From: Annona cherimola
Lineage: Eukaryota; Streptophyta; Magnoliopsida; Magnoliales; Annonaceae
Assembly: GCA_030490835.1 (NCBI GenBank)
Contig: CM059974.1
Location: 3,107,501 to 3,171,500 of the forward strand
Reading direction: 5' to 3'
Length of the DNA: 64,000 nucleotides
In this document: in pieces, positions 46,291 to 58,614 of the stretch
Layout of the letters: each line of letters starts with the position of its first letter
Position numbering within the stretch: position 1 is the stretch's first letter
Notes under the pieces: model-generated
Told to the model about the DNA's origin: nothing
Database searches by the model: none
What the model saw: only the letters and a program-made list of their open reading frames with translations
Position numbers and translations under genes: made by a program

Positions 46291-46729
46291 TACAATTAAT
46301 TACAAAAATAAACAGATATTATATTTTAGACTAAGATACATCTTAATATATATAATTGAGTTCCTTAAAAGCTATCATATTCTTTAATTTTTAGAGTTAG
46401 GATTTTTAGTTTCGCAAAGAACTAAAAATGAGGATATGAGCATCATGTTCCATATCTTGGAAGAAAGCTTAATCCCATATTTTATTCGAGAAAGCTTTTT
46501 AGCTAAATAGGGTCTAGGACTTAGAGTATATATATTACCAAATCTGCTTGAGATCGATAGAAGCATTTGACCATGAGTTTTGAAAGGAAATAAGAAAATG
46601 CCCTCTAAAAGACAATTTTGCTTTAATATAAAAAAGTGTTGTAAGTGGACTAATTGGTCATTCTTTGTCTTCCAGCTTGTTGTAAATGATTCTTAGACAA
46701 AACAATTGAAAATTCTCTCATCCATTATG

Positions 46730-47010
46730 GGGGTATTTGTTTACACAAAAAAAATTTCAACATAAAACTTTTCACTTTCTACAACTATCATATTTTCTTA
46801 ATTAGTTCTTTACTTTTTTTCTAAAAAATTATTCTATTTTTCAATCATTTCTATACGACTATGTATACACCTAATTTATCTATTTTAATTTTAATTTTTT
46901 TTTTACTTTTATCATTATTCTTATCATATGATATTATTTTCTCTCATTTCAAAAATTTTTACACTAAAAATTTTTAATAAATTTTTTTTATCACTTTCCA
47001 AACATACCCT
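46730..47010 (-). mobile_element. MITE family D copy 6
   Basis: Starts GGGTATTTGTTTACAC and ends ATCACTTTCCAAACATACCC. Contains CTTTTCACTTTCTACAACTA, CTATTTTTCAATCATTTCTA and TTATCTATTTTAATTTTAAT, matching the inverted copy at 23695-23945. Confidence 0.75.
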
Positions 47011-47299
47011 GCATAAAAAAAAAAAAAGGAAGAAAAGAAAGAAAGAACTGAAGCCACTTTTCAACATTTAGTCAAATGAACATGGAAATAATCAACTGAC
47101 ATCTGATCATCTCAGTCAGTACTTATAGATCAATTGATTCAAACGGTGCTCATAAAGTTCTTTTGCTTATACAATCATGGATGTAAAGGACCAAGGCAAT
47201 CACGATTGTTGTAGGAATTTTCATTGTCAAACTAACAAGTTACAAGGAATCAAAGAGAAAAAACATAAGAGGAGGACATGCAGATGAGAAGATGCCAAC

Positions 47300-48020
47300 A
47301 TTTATCCAGAGTAACTAATGCCTGTAGTGGGAAAAAACAGCAACAAATGGGTTCTGATCAATCAAGATGGAACTTGGAGGTATTGAGAATGTCACATTCC
47401 CATGAACGATCATCCAGATCGGAAAATGCTAACAAGCATTTTTCAAAAATAATGGTTGCCTGTAGTGGGAAAACAGTAACAAATGGGATCTGATTAATCA
47501 GGATGGAACGTCACAATCCCATGAAGAATAAACAAGAATCAACCTCCAAGTTTCAGCTCATGCCTAAGTAAATAAAAGGAAGAGCAGGATCAAGAGAAAT
47601 CCAGGTAAATGAATAAAAAAGTTCCAAGTTCGAATCGTGCCATTGCGAGGCATGAGAGTTTGAAGGGGCAGTCAAAGAGCAGCAATATTCAAATTCAAGC
47701 AAGATTACCAACAATAATGATTGTCGACTTTCAGGTGCTCCAATTGGCTCGTGTAAGACCAGTATATAAAGTACAAAAGTTCAAGGCTGCCATTTTAGTT
47801 CAGTGACCCACACCAGTACTGCCAGCAGCCAAGAAAATGTGGAGTCTTCAACAGTAGTACGATCGTGGTCAGATGAAGCTACACATGCATTAGCATCCCA
47901 AGTCCCACCATTCAAAATTTAGACAAAGCAAAACACAGCATCCTGAATTACACGAGAGGTTGATGCGTTATGAATGTCAATATGGTGATAGCTTCAATCA
48001 ACAAACAAGTACTGCTATCG
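47300..48020. repeat. Segmental duplication, copy 2, with an internal repeat
   Basis: 47400-48020 matches 44640-45330. In addition, 47305-47395 and 47430-47515 are a local duplication sharing TGCCTGTAGTGGGAAAA, CAGTAACAAATGGGATCTGA and TCAGGATGGAAC. Two short open frames (47278-47493, 47609-47806) fall here but have no recognisable domain. Confidence 0.6.
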
Positions 48021-48372
48021 AAAAATGCCTGCCAGACATATGAAGCTACATATTCAGGTGACCAGGAAAATGCCCGCCAAGACTGAAGCAGAACAAAGGC
48101 TAACTAAACTAAAAAAACTTTATCTATCAGAGACCCTCCCTGATGAAAATACCATCTAAAAGGAGCACTGTCAGTGAGCTGGGCTTGATGCTTGATGCAA
48201 ACAAGAAGTAACAATTTATACAAACGTTAGGAGGAAGTGAAACAATTTTAAAACCGGAGTTGACCCCAACACGCAAATTAATTTGATTTCTTGAACAATA
48301 TACAATTCATAGTCTAATTGGATTTATATGGTCTAGGACGTATCATTAAAAATCTTCATAAATTAACCGAAA

Positions 48373-48853
48373 TGAATTTTTACAAATATGCCTACAAGGA
48401 TTGACCAATATCGTATCTGTGTACCTTAGTTTGCCAATATTGCAAATATGTCCACAAAGTTTGTATGAAATTGCAAGTGTGTTCTTTTTGTTAAGATGTT
48501 GTTAGAATTTTTTGTTAAATGACGATAGTGCCCTTTTAAATCAAGTGATGCATTTGCAATTTTTAAATATTGTAAACATATTTGTTATTTTATTATTTTA
48601 TATATTTTTACATATATTATTATTTTAAATTTTTGTGCCGATATGCTTATAACATTTGCAAAATGCATAAGTATATTACTTGGCTTAAAGGGCATGATTG
48701 TTATTTTATAAAAAAATTTAATGACATACTAACGGAAGGGACACTTGCAATTTCATATAAACCTTGTGAGCATATTTGTAACATTGGGAAACTTAAGAAT
48801 ACAGATGCAATATTGATCAAACCTTGTGGGCATTTTGTAAAAATCCCTTAATG
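48373..48853. mobile_element. Long inverted-repeat MITE (~480 bp)
   Basis: The left arm (TTTTTACAAATATGCCTACA, ATTGCAAATATGTCCACAAA, TATGAAATTGCAAGTGTG) and right arm (ACACTTGCAATTTCATATAA, GAGCATATTTGTAACATTGG, GTGGGCATTTTGTAAAAAT) pair over more than 100 bases. The AT-rich middle encodes nothing. Long arms suggest a Mutator-type or foldback element. It ends about 525 bases upstream of the NDUFAF3-like start. Confidence 0.7.
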
Positions 48854-49377
48854 AAAATATCAAACAACTCATAACTAACATTTTTGAAGGAAGACAACAT
48901 TGACCAATCAAGTTTCATGCTTTGAATATTTTTGATCATATCCTTTCAGATAATTAGAAGGATAATTATTTTTAATTAATTTAACAAATGTTAAATTTGT
49001 AATTAGTAACAAGATCAGGCTGGGCATGATTCCCGTATATACATGATATGACTTTATTTTGTCTAGTGGGTTATACGTTTTGATCAAATTGACCGGCTAC
49101 AATTTTAACAAGATTTTTACTCGCGCGGTGGGGTTTTTTGCAAAATAAACTCAGAAGGTTATTTTTATAGAATGAATAGTTATGGCGTAAATTACAAACA
49201 AGGAGAAACTTGGGGTCCATTTCGCATTACAAATAGCCTCAGGTCCTGCTCTGGTGCGCAGGGTGCACTCGGGGCGCGGGCACACTAGAAAAGCTCGCGC
49301 AAGTTAAAGTTCGGCTCACCTGTCATCTTCTTCCGACTTCTGTCTGTTCTTCGAGAGAGATCGAAAGAGAGAGAGCG

Positions 49378-52332
49378 ATGGCAGCGAGGCAGAAGGCGGC
49401 GGTAATGCTGCCATACCTGTTTAGAAGTCTCAGAAAAGAAAGCCCTAAGCCGCTTTCTCAACCCCTCCCTTCTCTCAGGTCAGTTTCTCTTTTTCAAAGT
49501 TCAATCCCCTGTTCAAATTCAACACCCCACCACTTTATCAGATGCAATTACTTTCACCTTGAAACTTTAAAAATCACTCATTTCTCCATTCTGTGCTTGT
49601 TTTGATGGCGGCGCAGGCGGGCCTTTTCCCTTTATGACCAGATCAATCTCATCGACAGTGTTCCCGAAGACCAATTACGATTCCAATCGTATTTTTCCTT
49701 CTCCATCCCTCATTCTGTTATTCTTTTGCATTTACGTTTCATGTATTTTGATTGTTTGATGGTTCTTCATTTTAGTTTCGCTTAAAAATTCAATCTTGAA
49801 TGCCTTTGAAGGATCATGCAGTTTGTGTTTAGGTAGGTTAGGTTGAAATTCAGTAATTGCTTCCACATGCTCCCTCGGATTCCAGTACAGCAGCCTGCAG
49901 TGGCAATGAAATATATGAATTCAGCATCGAATTTTTTAGAGGGAAATTGCTATTTTGGGATGGACTCTTTATTAAGAATATGTGGGATGGGTATTCTCTT
50001 GATTGAAAGTAAATTCAGCATTCGAATTCTCATATTCATACAACAATTTTAGCCCATCATAATACCACAGATTTCCATTTATGAGGTTTTGTTGTCCCCA
50101 CTGAGGGGGCTTGAAGTGTATACATCTCTAAACCTTAGAATCCGGGTTCTGTTCATGTCAATGTACTGTCTCCTCATGATTCTGGCATCTTGGTTGCTAA
50201 AAATTGCCTAGCCTTACCAATGGATGTAGCCTATATTTGGACTCAATGTTATTTTCTAAATCTGCACTTTTGAATTGGGATGTTTGCATTTTTTAATGGA
50301 AGTACTGAAGGTCTTACCCATTGACAATGTGGTTCATAGAATAATCAATCTGTATCACCAAATGGACAGATATGGAAGCACTTCACTCCTAGAAGAAAGT
50401 TGGTGAAACATGCTGTGCAATCTTAGGCACCAGTTTGTTGTATTATGATTTATATGTATTTGCTTATGTAAGATAGAACTTGTATTATTGAGATTCTCCT
50501 TAACCACATTTTATTTCTGTGCATAATTGTATGCCCCTTTTAAATACTATTTTGCAATTTCCTTATTTTTTTTCATATAAATGATGCTCAGGTTCACAGA
50601 CACGAGTTTCACGGTAAATGGAGTAGATTATGAGGGCAGCTTGCTCATAGTTGACAAGTTGCTGATGTCCTGGAGTCCAAAGACATTTTCAGAAATTACT
50701 CCTGATAGGTTAGTATTCTGGATGTTTCTAGATGTTGTTTGTCTCCTGATCAATCATCCTTAGGAGAAGCATATGTCATGTCCTAGGACAACAGTGGCTG
50801 AGAAACAGAACACAAGATACAACCGAAAGTTGGACACTCGAACATGAAAAATCTCTAATCTCCCAAGATGAAGATTTTACTTCTGTGATAAACAGCAGCA
50901 TGTCTATCTACCTACATCTATTGTATGTAAGTTTGACCTAGGTCCAAGTGAAGTTACAAATTCAAAATCTCACAAATTATGATACCAGTGTTTCAATAAA
51001 CAATCAAGTCTTAATTATTACATCATTAATGATTATCTGAAGAGTTTCGCTTTGCATTTGATTTTGCTCTTTCCTTTCTACTCTCCTTCCCACCTTTTCT
51101 CTCGTGTGTTTTGTCTTGTTGCTAGCAGGTTCATTGAAAAGGGGAGTGGAAAGCTGTGGAGAAATTTTCCACTTTTCTTTCCTAAACACAAATGGAGATA
51201 TTATCACTAACGACAAAGGAAAACCTATTCCTTCATCTTAAAATTTTAAACCAATGCATTTTCATTTTTTCCATTTTAAAAACTCCATTAATACAATTGC
51301 ATAGGGTAATTGAATCTCATATTTACCTCTTTATCACATTTTTCTTTCTCACACCTGAGTCTATTTCTATTTTTTCCTACCAACACCACATCTCCCTGTT
51401 TCCTATTCACATTTGAAATCTGTTGGTGCAGTTTATCCATGTTACGATTGCTGCGACCTGTTCCTGGTAAGTATTCCACTTCTATGTTCATTTGTTATTC
51501 ACTCCCATGTTTCCATAGAACTTAATTTTGCGTTGGTAGCTAGTTAACATTCATGATTATCAGAATGGTATAACATTCATGATTATTAGAATGGCATAAC
51601 ATCCATGCATGATGCGTCTTTGCATCTTGCATGGTGCATGTAGTAAGAAACTAAAAAAGACGTTTATTTGAATGATTAACTGGGGATGTGATCCATACTG
51701 GAGCAAATGTTAGAAGAGGTTCATGTAGCCAAACCCAGTTGGTTCAAGGTGAGGAGTTTCAAGTATAATAGTGATATTTTTGTGGCCATTTTATGTTACC
51801 ACCCAAATGGGCATGACATGCCCCATTAATCAGTTTCTTTAAAGTCAGGGAAGGCAAGGGAAACAATCTTGACACAACACTCATATGACTATGCCACTAG
51901 TTCTTTTCCTGGCATACTTATTCATTTATTTTTTTTCAGTAAAATAGCAACGTTTTCTACTGGATGCCCTGCCCCTGCATCTATCTTGCCGTTGTTCCGT
52001 GGAGTTTACATGGACATTTAATTGTTGTGTTTGTTTTCAGAGATTCTGATACTCGGATGTGGGAGGAATATACAGCATGTAGATCCTGAACTCAGGCGCT
52101 TTATCCAGTCTACTGGAATGAAATTGGAAGTCCTTGATTCAGTATAACTATGTTTGGATTCTTTTCTTCCCCCACAGCACAGTGACACTCTTCATTTCCA
52201 CCCAACTCACTACCGTGTTCAATTTTTTCTTCTATTCGTTGACAGAGAAATGCTGCATCCACCTTCAACATATTGAATGAGGAGGGAAGATTAGTGGCAG
52301 GCGCTTTGCTTCCTTATGGAGTTTCTTCATGA
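49378..52332 (+). CDS. NDUFAF3-like complex I assembly factor (DUF498), 6 exons
   Basis: Exons are 49378-49478, 49617-49688, 50592-50708, 51432-51466, 52041-52141 and 52246-52332, all with GT-AG introns. They join to one 170-residue frame. Residues 1-35 are basic and hydrophobic without acidic residues until E21 (MLPYLFRSLRK), as expected for a mitochondrial presequence. Residues ~58-168 form the DUF498 (Mth938-like) domain: FTVNGVDYEGSLLIVDKLLM, SWSPKTFSEITPDSLSMLRL, PEILILGCGRNIQHVDPELR, STGMKLEVLDSRNAASTFN and an ILNEEGRLVAGALLPYG end. In animals NDUFAF3 helps assemble the Q-module of respiratory complex I together with NDUFAF4. The same role in plants is inferred. The ATG sits just after a GA-rich leader. 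Introns 2 and 4 hold short open frames that are not exons. Confidence 0.92.
51545..51616. repeat. 26-bp tandem repeat in intron 4
   Basis: Two and a partial third unit of TAACATTCATGATTATYAGA plus ATGGYA, starting at 51545, 51571 and 51597, inside intron 4 of the NDUFAF3-like gene. Confidence 0.85.
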
Positions 52333-53020
52333 CTGCAGACTGCTTGTCCAAAGATCCACTTGGGGGCTGCCTACCTTATCTTTGAATGATCTGTTTACAG
52401 CCTGAAATACTCTTGGCTCAATTGATCATTACTTGCTAATGATCTCCAAGGAAAAATCTATGGATAGGGATAACTACGCTTGTTAGCTGCTTGCTTTATC
52501 AAAGTGCTATTTTACGGATTGGGATCCAGAAGGGAAGAGCTTGTCTTACTAAAGGATCATGGTTTTCCTGCTCCCTGGACTGATTTTGGAATAATTTTCG
52601 TTCCCAAAGTAGGCATATTATCGTGTTTGTGTAAATTACAGACACTTGTAAGCAACAGAATCTGGAAATTTGGGTTCTCGCTGCATGGTTTGTAGTAACT
52701 CATTTATAGGTGGTATTGGGATGAAGCTCTGCTGTGTGCGTTTTTTCACGTGTTCTAGATGGAAACAGCTAAACAACGACGGCTTTAAGACAACAGGCCG
52801 GTTCTACTTCGAGGTTGGTTTTTTAGTTCGGTTTAGACCTGACGCTAGGGCAGGTCGGTTGAAGATGAGTCAAAATCGAAGCATCTTTGTTGATGGTTGT
52901 CATCATCCAATAACGGGCTAATCGAAAAAATCCGTTGTGACTTTAGTACTAGTAACGAATAACGATATGGATAAATAGCCAATTAAGATTAGAATCTAGG
53001 TATTTCGGTCGATATTCAGG
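52333..53020. other. 3' flank of NDUFAF3-like gene
   Basis: Presumed 3' UTR followed by intergenic DNA. The open frames at 52480-52921 have no recognisable domain. Confidence 0.4.
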
Positions 53021-53024
53021 AAAG

Positions 53025-53615
53025 AAATGGAAAGAATTCTACAAAACAGAATAAATTATGGGATGCTTCAGAAATTTTATATGACGGTAAAGTCTCAAAT
53101 AAATTTAAAGAAAAATTTTATAGGATGGCATTGAAATGAGTTGGTATGAGGATGACCGTCTAAAATATTAATTAGATATAACCAATAGGTAATAAAATGA
53201 GGATGACCGTCTACTATTAATTAGATAAAAAGGAAAATTTTATAAGATGATGATGAAATGAAGCAATATAAGATACTTTAGAAGTAAAACCAACATGCAA
53301 TAAAATGAGATAATATAAAAGTGAAATTAATAGATAATAAAATAAGTCAGGTAACCAACAGGCTACAGAATTAGGCATGCAATCCAAAATAACATAAAGG
53401 TGAAACTAATTGTTAATAAACATAAGGCATATTACATTGCAAGAGAACCAAATAAAAACACAAAAATAAATATAAAAGTAATTTAGAAAGATGATAAGAT
53501 GTTAGAGACGATTAATAGCATAATCGCTCATTATTGAATATGATTACAAAGACTATAATAGGATCCATGCTATTGATCCCACATCGGTGAGAAGCAGCTT
53601 AAGATGATTAAAATC
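53025..53615 (+). mobile_element. Degraded RTE LINE 3' fragment
   Basis: TGCTTCAGAAATTTTATATG, AAAGAAAAATTTTATAGGA and the end ATCCATGCTATTGATCCCAC followed by ATCGGTGAGAAGCAGCTTA match the 3' part and 3' UTR of the LINE at 40677-43955. Deletions and stop codons break the reading frame. It represents an older insertion of the same clade. Confidence 0.7.
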
Positions 53616-54353
53616 TTATTTATTTTATTTGTATTCATTTTGCCTTGATCGTATACTTTATCTTGTCGTATATTTCCTTTTTCCCTTATTCTGTTCAAAA
53701 TTAATTTTTTTTCCCTACCCTTCTGTATTCTCAAACAAACTCTCATGTCCGACTAAGGGGGCCCTTAGGATATTTTGGAAAATAATTTTCAGGATATTCT
53801 CGGTCTTGATTTAGTATAAGATTCTACATATTTTTTATACAATACTATTATTAATCTTATTATTCATATTTTAAATTAATAACTTGTCTTGTCTTAGACT
53901 CTCAGCCTTTTCCATTTGGGCAGAGAAAAACGTGAAAAAAATAAAAATAGAAGACCATGGAAGGGTAAGAAAGAAGAGAAAAATTGACACGAGTTGAGAT
54001 TGAATGATAAGTAGAAACAAAGATAAAATTCAGGTAAGTTTTTTTTTTTTTTTTTTTTTTTGATAGAAGTAATCATATAATAGTGAAAAATTAGTATCAT
54101 TAGCAGTTGAATATATTAGATTGCATCGAAAGTGAAAAGTTTTTTTTTTTTTTTAAATGATAGAACACTTGTTCAACCATTTAATTCCGAGACGAAGGTT
54201 AAAAAACTTTCAAGGACAGTGTTAACTTAGAGCCAATACAACTTGGAAGGTTTCAAGAGTCAGGGGAAATTTAGACCTTTTTTTGTGTCTCGTCTGCAAA
54301 TTCGTCAGTCCGTTTCCTGAACGAACTGGAGCTGGCAGCTGGTGAGGAGAGGG
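53616..54353. other. Intergenic, upstream of TOM2B-like gene
   Basis: AT-rich, with T runs of 20-24 at 54040-54061 and a shorter one at 54140-54154. No TATA box is obvious near the TOM2B-like start. Confidence 0.4.
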
Positions 54354-57300
54354 ATGGCGGCAGCTCGGGGAGGAGGAGGAAGCAGAGAAGCGAAAGCGAC
54401 AGTATCAGATCAGATTTCCCAAGCCATCCATTCCACATCTAATCTTCTTCAACTCATGCAACAGTCCTCTCCTTCCCAGGTCTCTCTCTCTCTCCCTTCT
54501 TCTCTGCCTCTACATACAATTCATAGCCCGACTAGAAACTGCGAGTAGGAAGCTTGAATCTGCTCACATCACAATTCAACGTAACACATCCCTGCTCAGA
54601 TGTTTGATTCAGATACCCTAAAAAGAGACAAGGAGGGTTGGTAGGCATTTCATGGTTGCAAAAGAACCACAGAAGAAGAAAAGACCTTGTATTAATCAAG
54701 AAAGACTCGATTTTGGGCCTAGGATGCGTCAGCTCTCAACTAACCTGATTTTGGGTGCTGTCACTCTTGGCTGGAATTTTGATGGTTTCAACACCTTAAG
54801 AGGATTCCATCAGAAAACACCTAAGGATATTCCCAAAACTCCTAGTAATTTTTGTAAATTAACCATTTACTGATTTCCTTTAAAATGTAATTCCCATCAA
54901 CACAGTCAATGAAAAAGGCTGATTTTTTGGTTGGGTATTTGTATTTGTGTGTGTGTTTGTGTTTGTGTTTGTATTTGAACTAGTATTTGTATTGGTTTCG
55001 ATATTGGAAGAACTGACGACAAGCAGTGGATGGACTTCCTTTGAGGAAGTGTATCTGCAAGTTTTTAGCAAGTGACAAATTTTTAATGTGTAACAGTGCA
55101 GTTTTGGTATTTCCTTCCTGTGTTGCTTCTGGTTGCTGGTTGCTGACTGCCAACTCGTGCATTACAGAACCTCCTTTCACAGCTTCCGAAGAACCTGTTC
55201 GCGAAAACTTCAACTATCAAGAACACTGGGCAGGTGACCATCTGTTTAGTGATTGCAGTGTCTATAGAGACACTCATTAGGTAGTACCTGTGTTTCCTGA
55301 TCATCTCGTGGTTCGTTTTTGAACAAGGTGATAGAGCAGATGCCTCGTGTAATTTCAGCACTGGATGCGCATATGGAGAGTGGCTTGCAGAGGTATGATG
55401 GCAAAATTTTGTGCAAGTATATATAGTATTCACTATTGTCATTGATGGGGCATTTGTTTCCACTGACCCCCCAAGTGTTGTGATTCATGGGGGTTTTGTT
55501 TGAGGAGAGCTGAGCTTAACATGATCTTTAACATTAATTATTTAATTAAGTTCCTCAAAATAATTTCCATCAGAGGCCAATTTACCACATTATTGGAAAA
55601 TATATGAAATTACATGAGAGATGTAAATCACTCAGATTAATTTGCACAAATATTAATATTATAAACTTTTAGAGGATCATTTGTCCATGTAAGGAAAACC
55701 CTTTTGAAAGCATGGATTTCTTATTACCTACTTCTGGTTCCCACAAGCTAGACAATTATATTGACATTCATCAGAGCTTATCAAATCGCAACCCTTTTAG
55801 GGAGCCTCTGCAGTTCAATAAGTCTTTTTGATCACTATTCATCTTCACATCTGTTTGTAGCTCTGCAACAAGGAGATTCCCATCTCAAATTTACATTCTA
55901 AGTTGTGACAGCCAGAGGATTGTCATTCCTTTTGCATTCGTCGATTTACCAATCATGTTAGGAATTGATCTACACTCATTTTGACATCCATACCCTTGAG
56001 ATGCTAGTAATTTGATTGGATGAAAACCAGAACTATAAGTCCATGCGAAAAGATTGAGAGAACCGATAACCCTTTTGCTAGGATCCCGCTGAAGGATGAC
56101 TCTCTTCAAAAGGGAATGCTGACAATATTTTCTATCAGCATGAAAAGGTTAATATCGAATAGTGATAATCTTCCCCTTCAGAAATTTTTTAGCATTATCC
56201 ATTGTGGTGCTTGGATCTTGACAATAAGGGACTGACCCAGAACCATTATTTGCAGTTATGCATGTATGATATAAGTCAATTGATATTTGTTTGATTCCTG
56301 CAAAAAATTAAATCATTCCTTTCCTCTAATTTTTTCTAATTGGCTAAACAGTGTTGGTTTTTTGCCAGCGTTCCTCATCTGAAGACAGTAATCCAACTTC
56401 TTTCCAATATGGACAGTTGCCAGCTTAATTCTGCATCCCATGTGCATGAAATTCCCCAGGTAGTCATTTTATCTGCTTCCATTATATGAATCAATCCTTT
56501 TGTTGAACTTACATCTCTTGGATTTGTTAATCTTTGTTTATGTACTGTTTTCACCACCACCAAGACCAACATACCTACTTCTATGAGCTATTCCACATAA
56601 CGGAAGCTTATTTCAGTGGGCGCATTAAGAAAGCTGCCTGATTATGTTTTATAGTACTTTGGTGAATGTTCTCATTTGCGCAAAATTTTTATACTTAAAA
56701 ATGGAAGTCTAGCTGATAATTTTTGGCAGTATCTCCTTTGAGAATCATCTTAACAATGGCCTTTCATTTGGAATATCCAACTAGCAAGTATCATCACTTG
56801 AGACTTTTGCTAAGTCTACTCAGGCTTCCAGTATTCTATCAGCAGTGTGCTATCAAACCTGTCTATGAGCCAAATTCTATGATCTCTATGGATAGTATGC
56901 ACCGAGATGAAATTCAACATTCACTGAGAAGTGAGAGCAGTCAGCGTTTTCTAAGTCTGGTTAGAGCACAACTGTTGTGGCACATGGTGGTGAACCGAAC
57001 CTGAAGTTTCCTAGCATTGCTGGGCAGCACCCGAGTACAAGTGAAGAGGGGCTAATTTATGCAAAAATTGCCTGCATACAGTTCCTGATAGCTAATCACT
57101 CAGGTTGTTCCTAAGAGCGTTCGACTTTGGGAGGTTACTAAATGATCTCATCCCTTCTCATGTCTCCTACCAAAATTTGGATTTGCGTGAGAATACTCTT
57201 GCCTGCATCCACATTAACAATGTTACATAGAACTATAAAACCCCATCCTGTTTATCGTTTTGTGGTCTATTACTACAACCCATTTATTGTATGTAACTCT

Positions 57301-57430
57301 ATTCATCTCTGTATTTTCATATTGAATCATCTGTTGATTTTTGCCTCTTGTATTTAATTTATTTTCAATGCATGTCTTTCAGGAGTCTGATTTAACAAAA
57401 AATACTTCTGAGCCACCTAGCAAAAACTAG
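54354..57430 (+). CDS. TOM2B: Tobamovirus multiplication protein 2B-like, 5 exons
   Basis: Exons are 54354-54479, 55168-55233, 55328-55392, 56369-56459 and 57383-57430, with GT-AG introns. The joined frame is 131 residues, close to the ~120 of the Arabidopsis protein. Conserved blocks: [66 protein letters not shown] and [15 protein letters not shown]. The N-terminus is Gly-rich and the C-terminus Ser/Thr/Asn-rich. There are no membrane segments or signal peptide. TOM2B is a small host protein from the Arabidopsis TOM2 locus, described with the tetraspanin TOM2A as affecting tobamovirus multiplication; its own biochemical role is not established. An upstream in-frame GTG is ignored; the ATG at 54354 fits the family N-terminus. 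TOM2A is not present nearby. Confidence 0.9.
54937..54990. repeat. TG-rich simple repeat in TOM2B intron 1
   Basis: Irregular GTTTGT/GTATTTGT units. The antisense Asn/Thr-repeat reading frame here is an artefact of this repeat. Confidence 0.8.
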
Positions 57431-58428
57431 CATTCTTAGTTCCTCAAGCTGGTTGAAAACAGCGGCGGAAGCACGACGAATCCGTCAACCAATCACTACT
57501 GCCATTGGTGCTACCAAATGTTAAACCCTACCCATTAGCATTGCTTGTATGCCAACGAACAGCAGCTGATCTCCCCTTGATTGAAGAAATTCTTTGAAGG
57601 TGAACTGTTTCTGATTAGTATTGATATTGTTCTAAAAGTGGATGTTCTTCAGCTCCCCTTAATGTGAATTGAGTTTTGGCATCTCTTGCCTCATCCCCAG
57701 AGGAATGATCATGTCAGTTTTTTTTGTCCTTCTTCCCGTCATGGACATTCCACATAAGGTCAGCTAGCTACCAAATGGCAGGTCAAGTTATTCATCAGTC
57801 TCATCTTAAAGCAACTGAAGGCAGCTTACCAATGGGCATTTAATCTAGCACATTTCGTGTTAGACATCTTAATTGAAATGAAGTTATGTTAGACATTTGA
57901 TTTACATGAAGTTGAGATTCTTAATTATTAGCCAAAATGTTCTAAACCAAATGATTGAATTGAATTTTTTAACCATCAAGGTGGGCTAAAAACCAGAAGG
58001 TTCTAAAAAAATCATGGAACCGGTAACATTAAATCGGAACCTCAATAGGAAAACAGACGATCAACTTGGATTAATTATCTCATACGCACGGTGGTTATTT
58101 CGATAATTTTACGGAATATTATAAACTTGTTTTTCATTTTACACAATAAAATTAAGCAAATCAGACAATGTGATCATGGCATCAAACTACGGCCGGATTG
58201 AAAGTGGGTCTCCCTAATTAATTTTCTACCATTAGACTCGGGGGATATTAATTTTTTCGCTTTTCTGTAAAATTTAGCTTATTAACTTGCTTTTATCGTG
58301 ATGGCTGCTGATCATCGAGCGGGTTAAATGATTTTTCATCGTGAATGAGAGAATGATATATACCTATGCTTGCTAATCAGATTACGAAAATTGGTCGCAT
58401 GCAACAAAAACTTTGGGCTTTATTGATT
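57431..58428. other. TOM2B 3' flank and intergenic
   Basis: Presumed 3' UTR then low-complexity intergenic DNA. Nothing else recognised. Confidence 0.4.
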
Positions 58429-58614
58429 TCAATTGCATAAATGTCTTCCTCCTCCTCGTCCTGCCTGGTCAAACCGCAGGCACTTCCTGTGTAGCCGAAG
58501 CTCATACTCCATGGCAACTGCTTCCAAGCTGCTGCTTGTGGATGAGGATGAGGATGAAGATGAAGAAGGGAATGGTTGCATGCGCATCCTGGCAATGGAT
58601 GCGCGTGTAGCCAT
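58429..58614 (-). CDS. Possible small gene, 61 aa, function unknown
   Basis: The minus-strand frame starts MATRASIARMRMQPF, has a run of Ser (residues ~17-29) encoded by a GAT/GAG-type trinucleotide repeat, and ends CLRFDQAGRGGGRHLCN. Supporting signs: higher GC than the flanks, a TATA-like AAATAAATA ~95 bases upstream (58713-58705) with a pyrimidine-rich leader after it, and AATAAA at 58424-58419 just past the stop. Against it: no recognised family, and an overlapping 72-codon frame (58377-58595) in another phase is equally open. It could be a real small protein, a non-coding transcript or chance. Confidence 0.35.
   Translation of the reverse strand: MATRASIARMRMQPFPSSSSSSSSSTSSSLEAVAMEYELRLHRKCLRFDQAGRGGGRHLCN

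Noticed and set aside
54880..55071. 63-aa Asn/Thr-repeat minus-strand frame
   Set aside because: Product of the TG-rich simple repeat in TOM2B intron 1.
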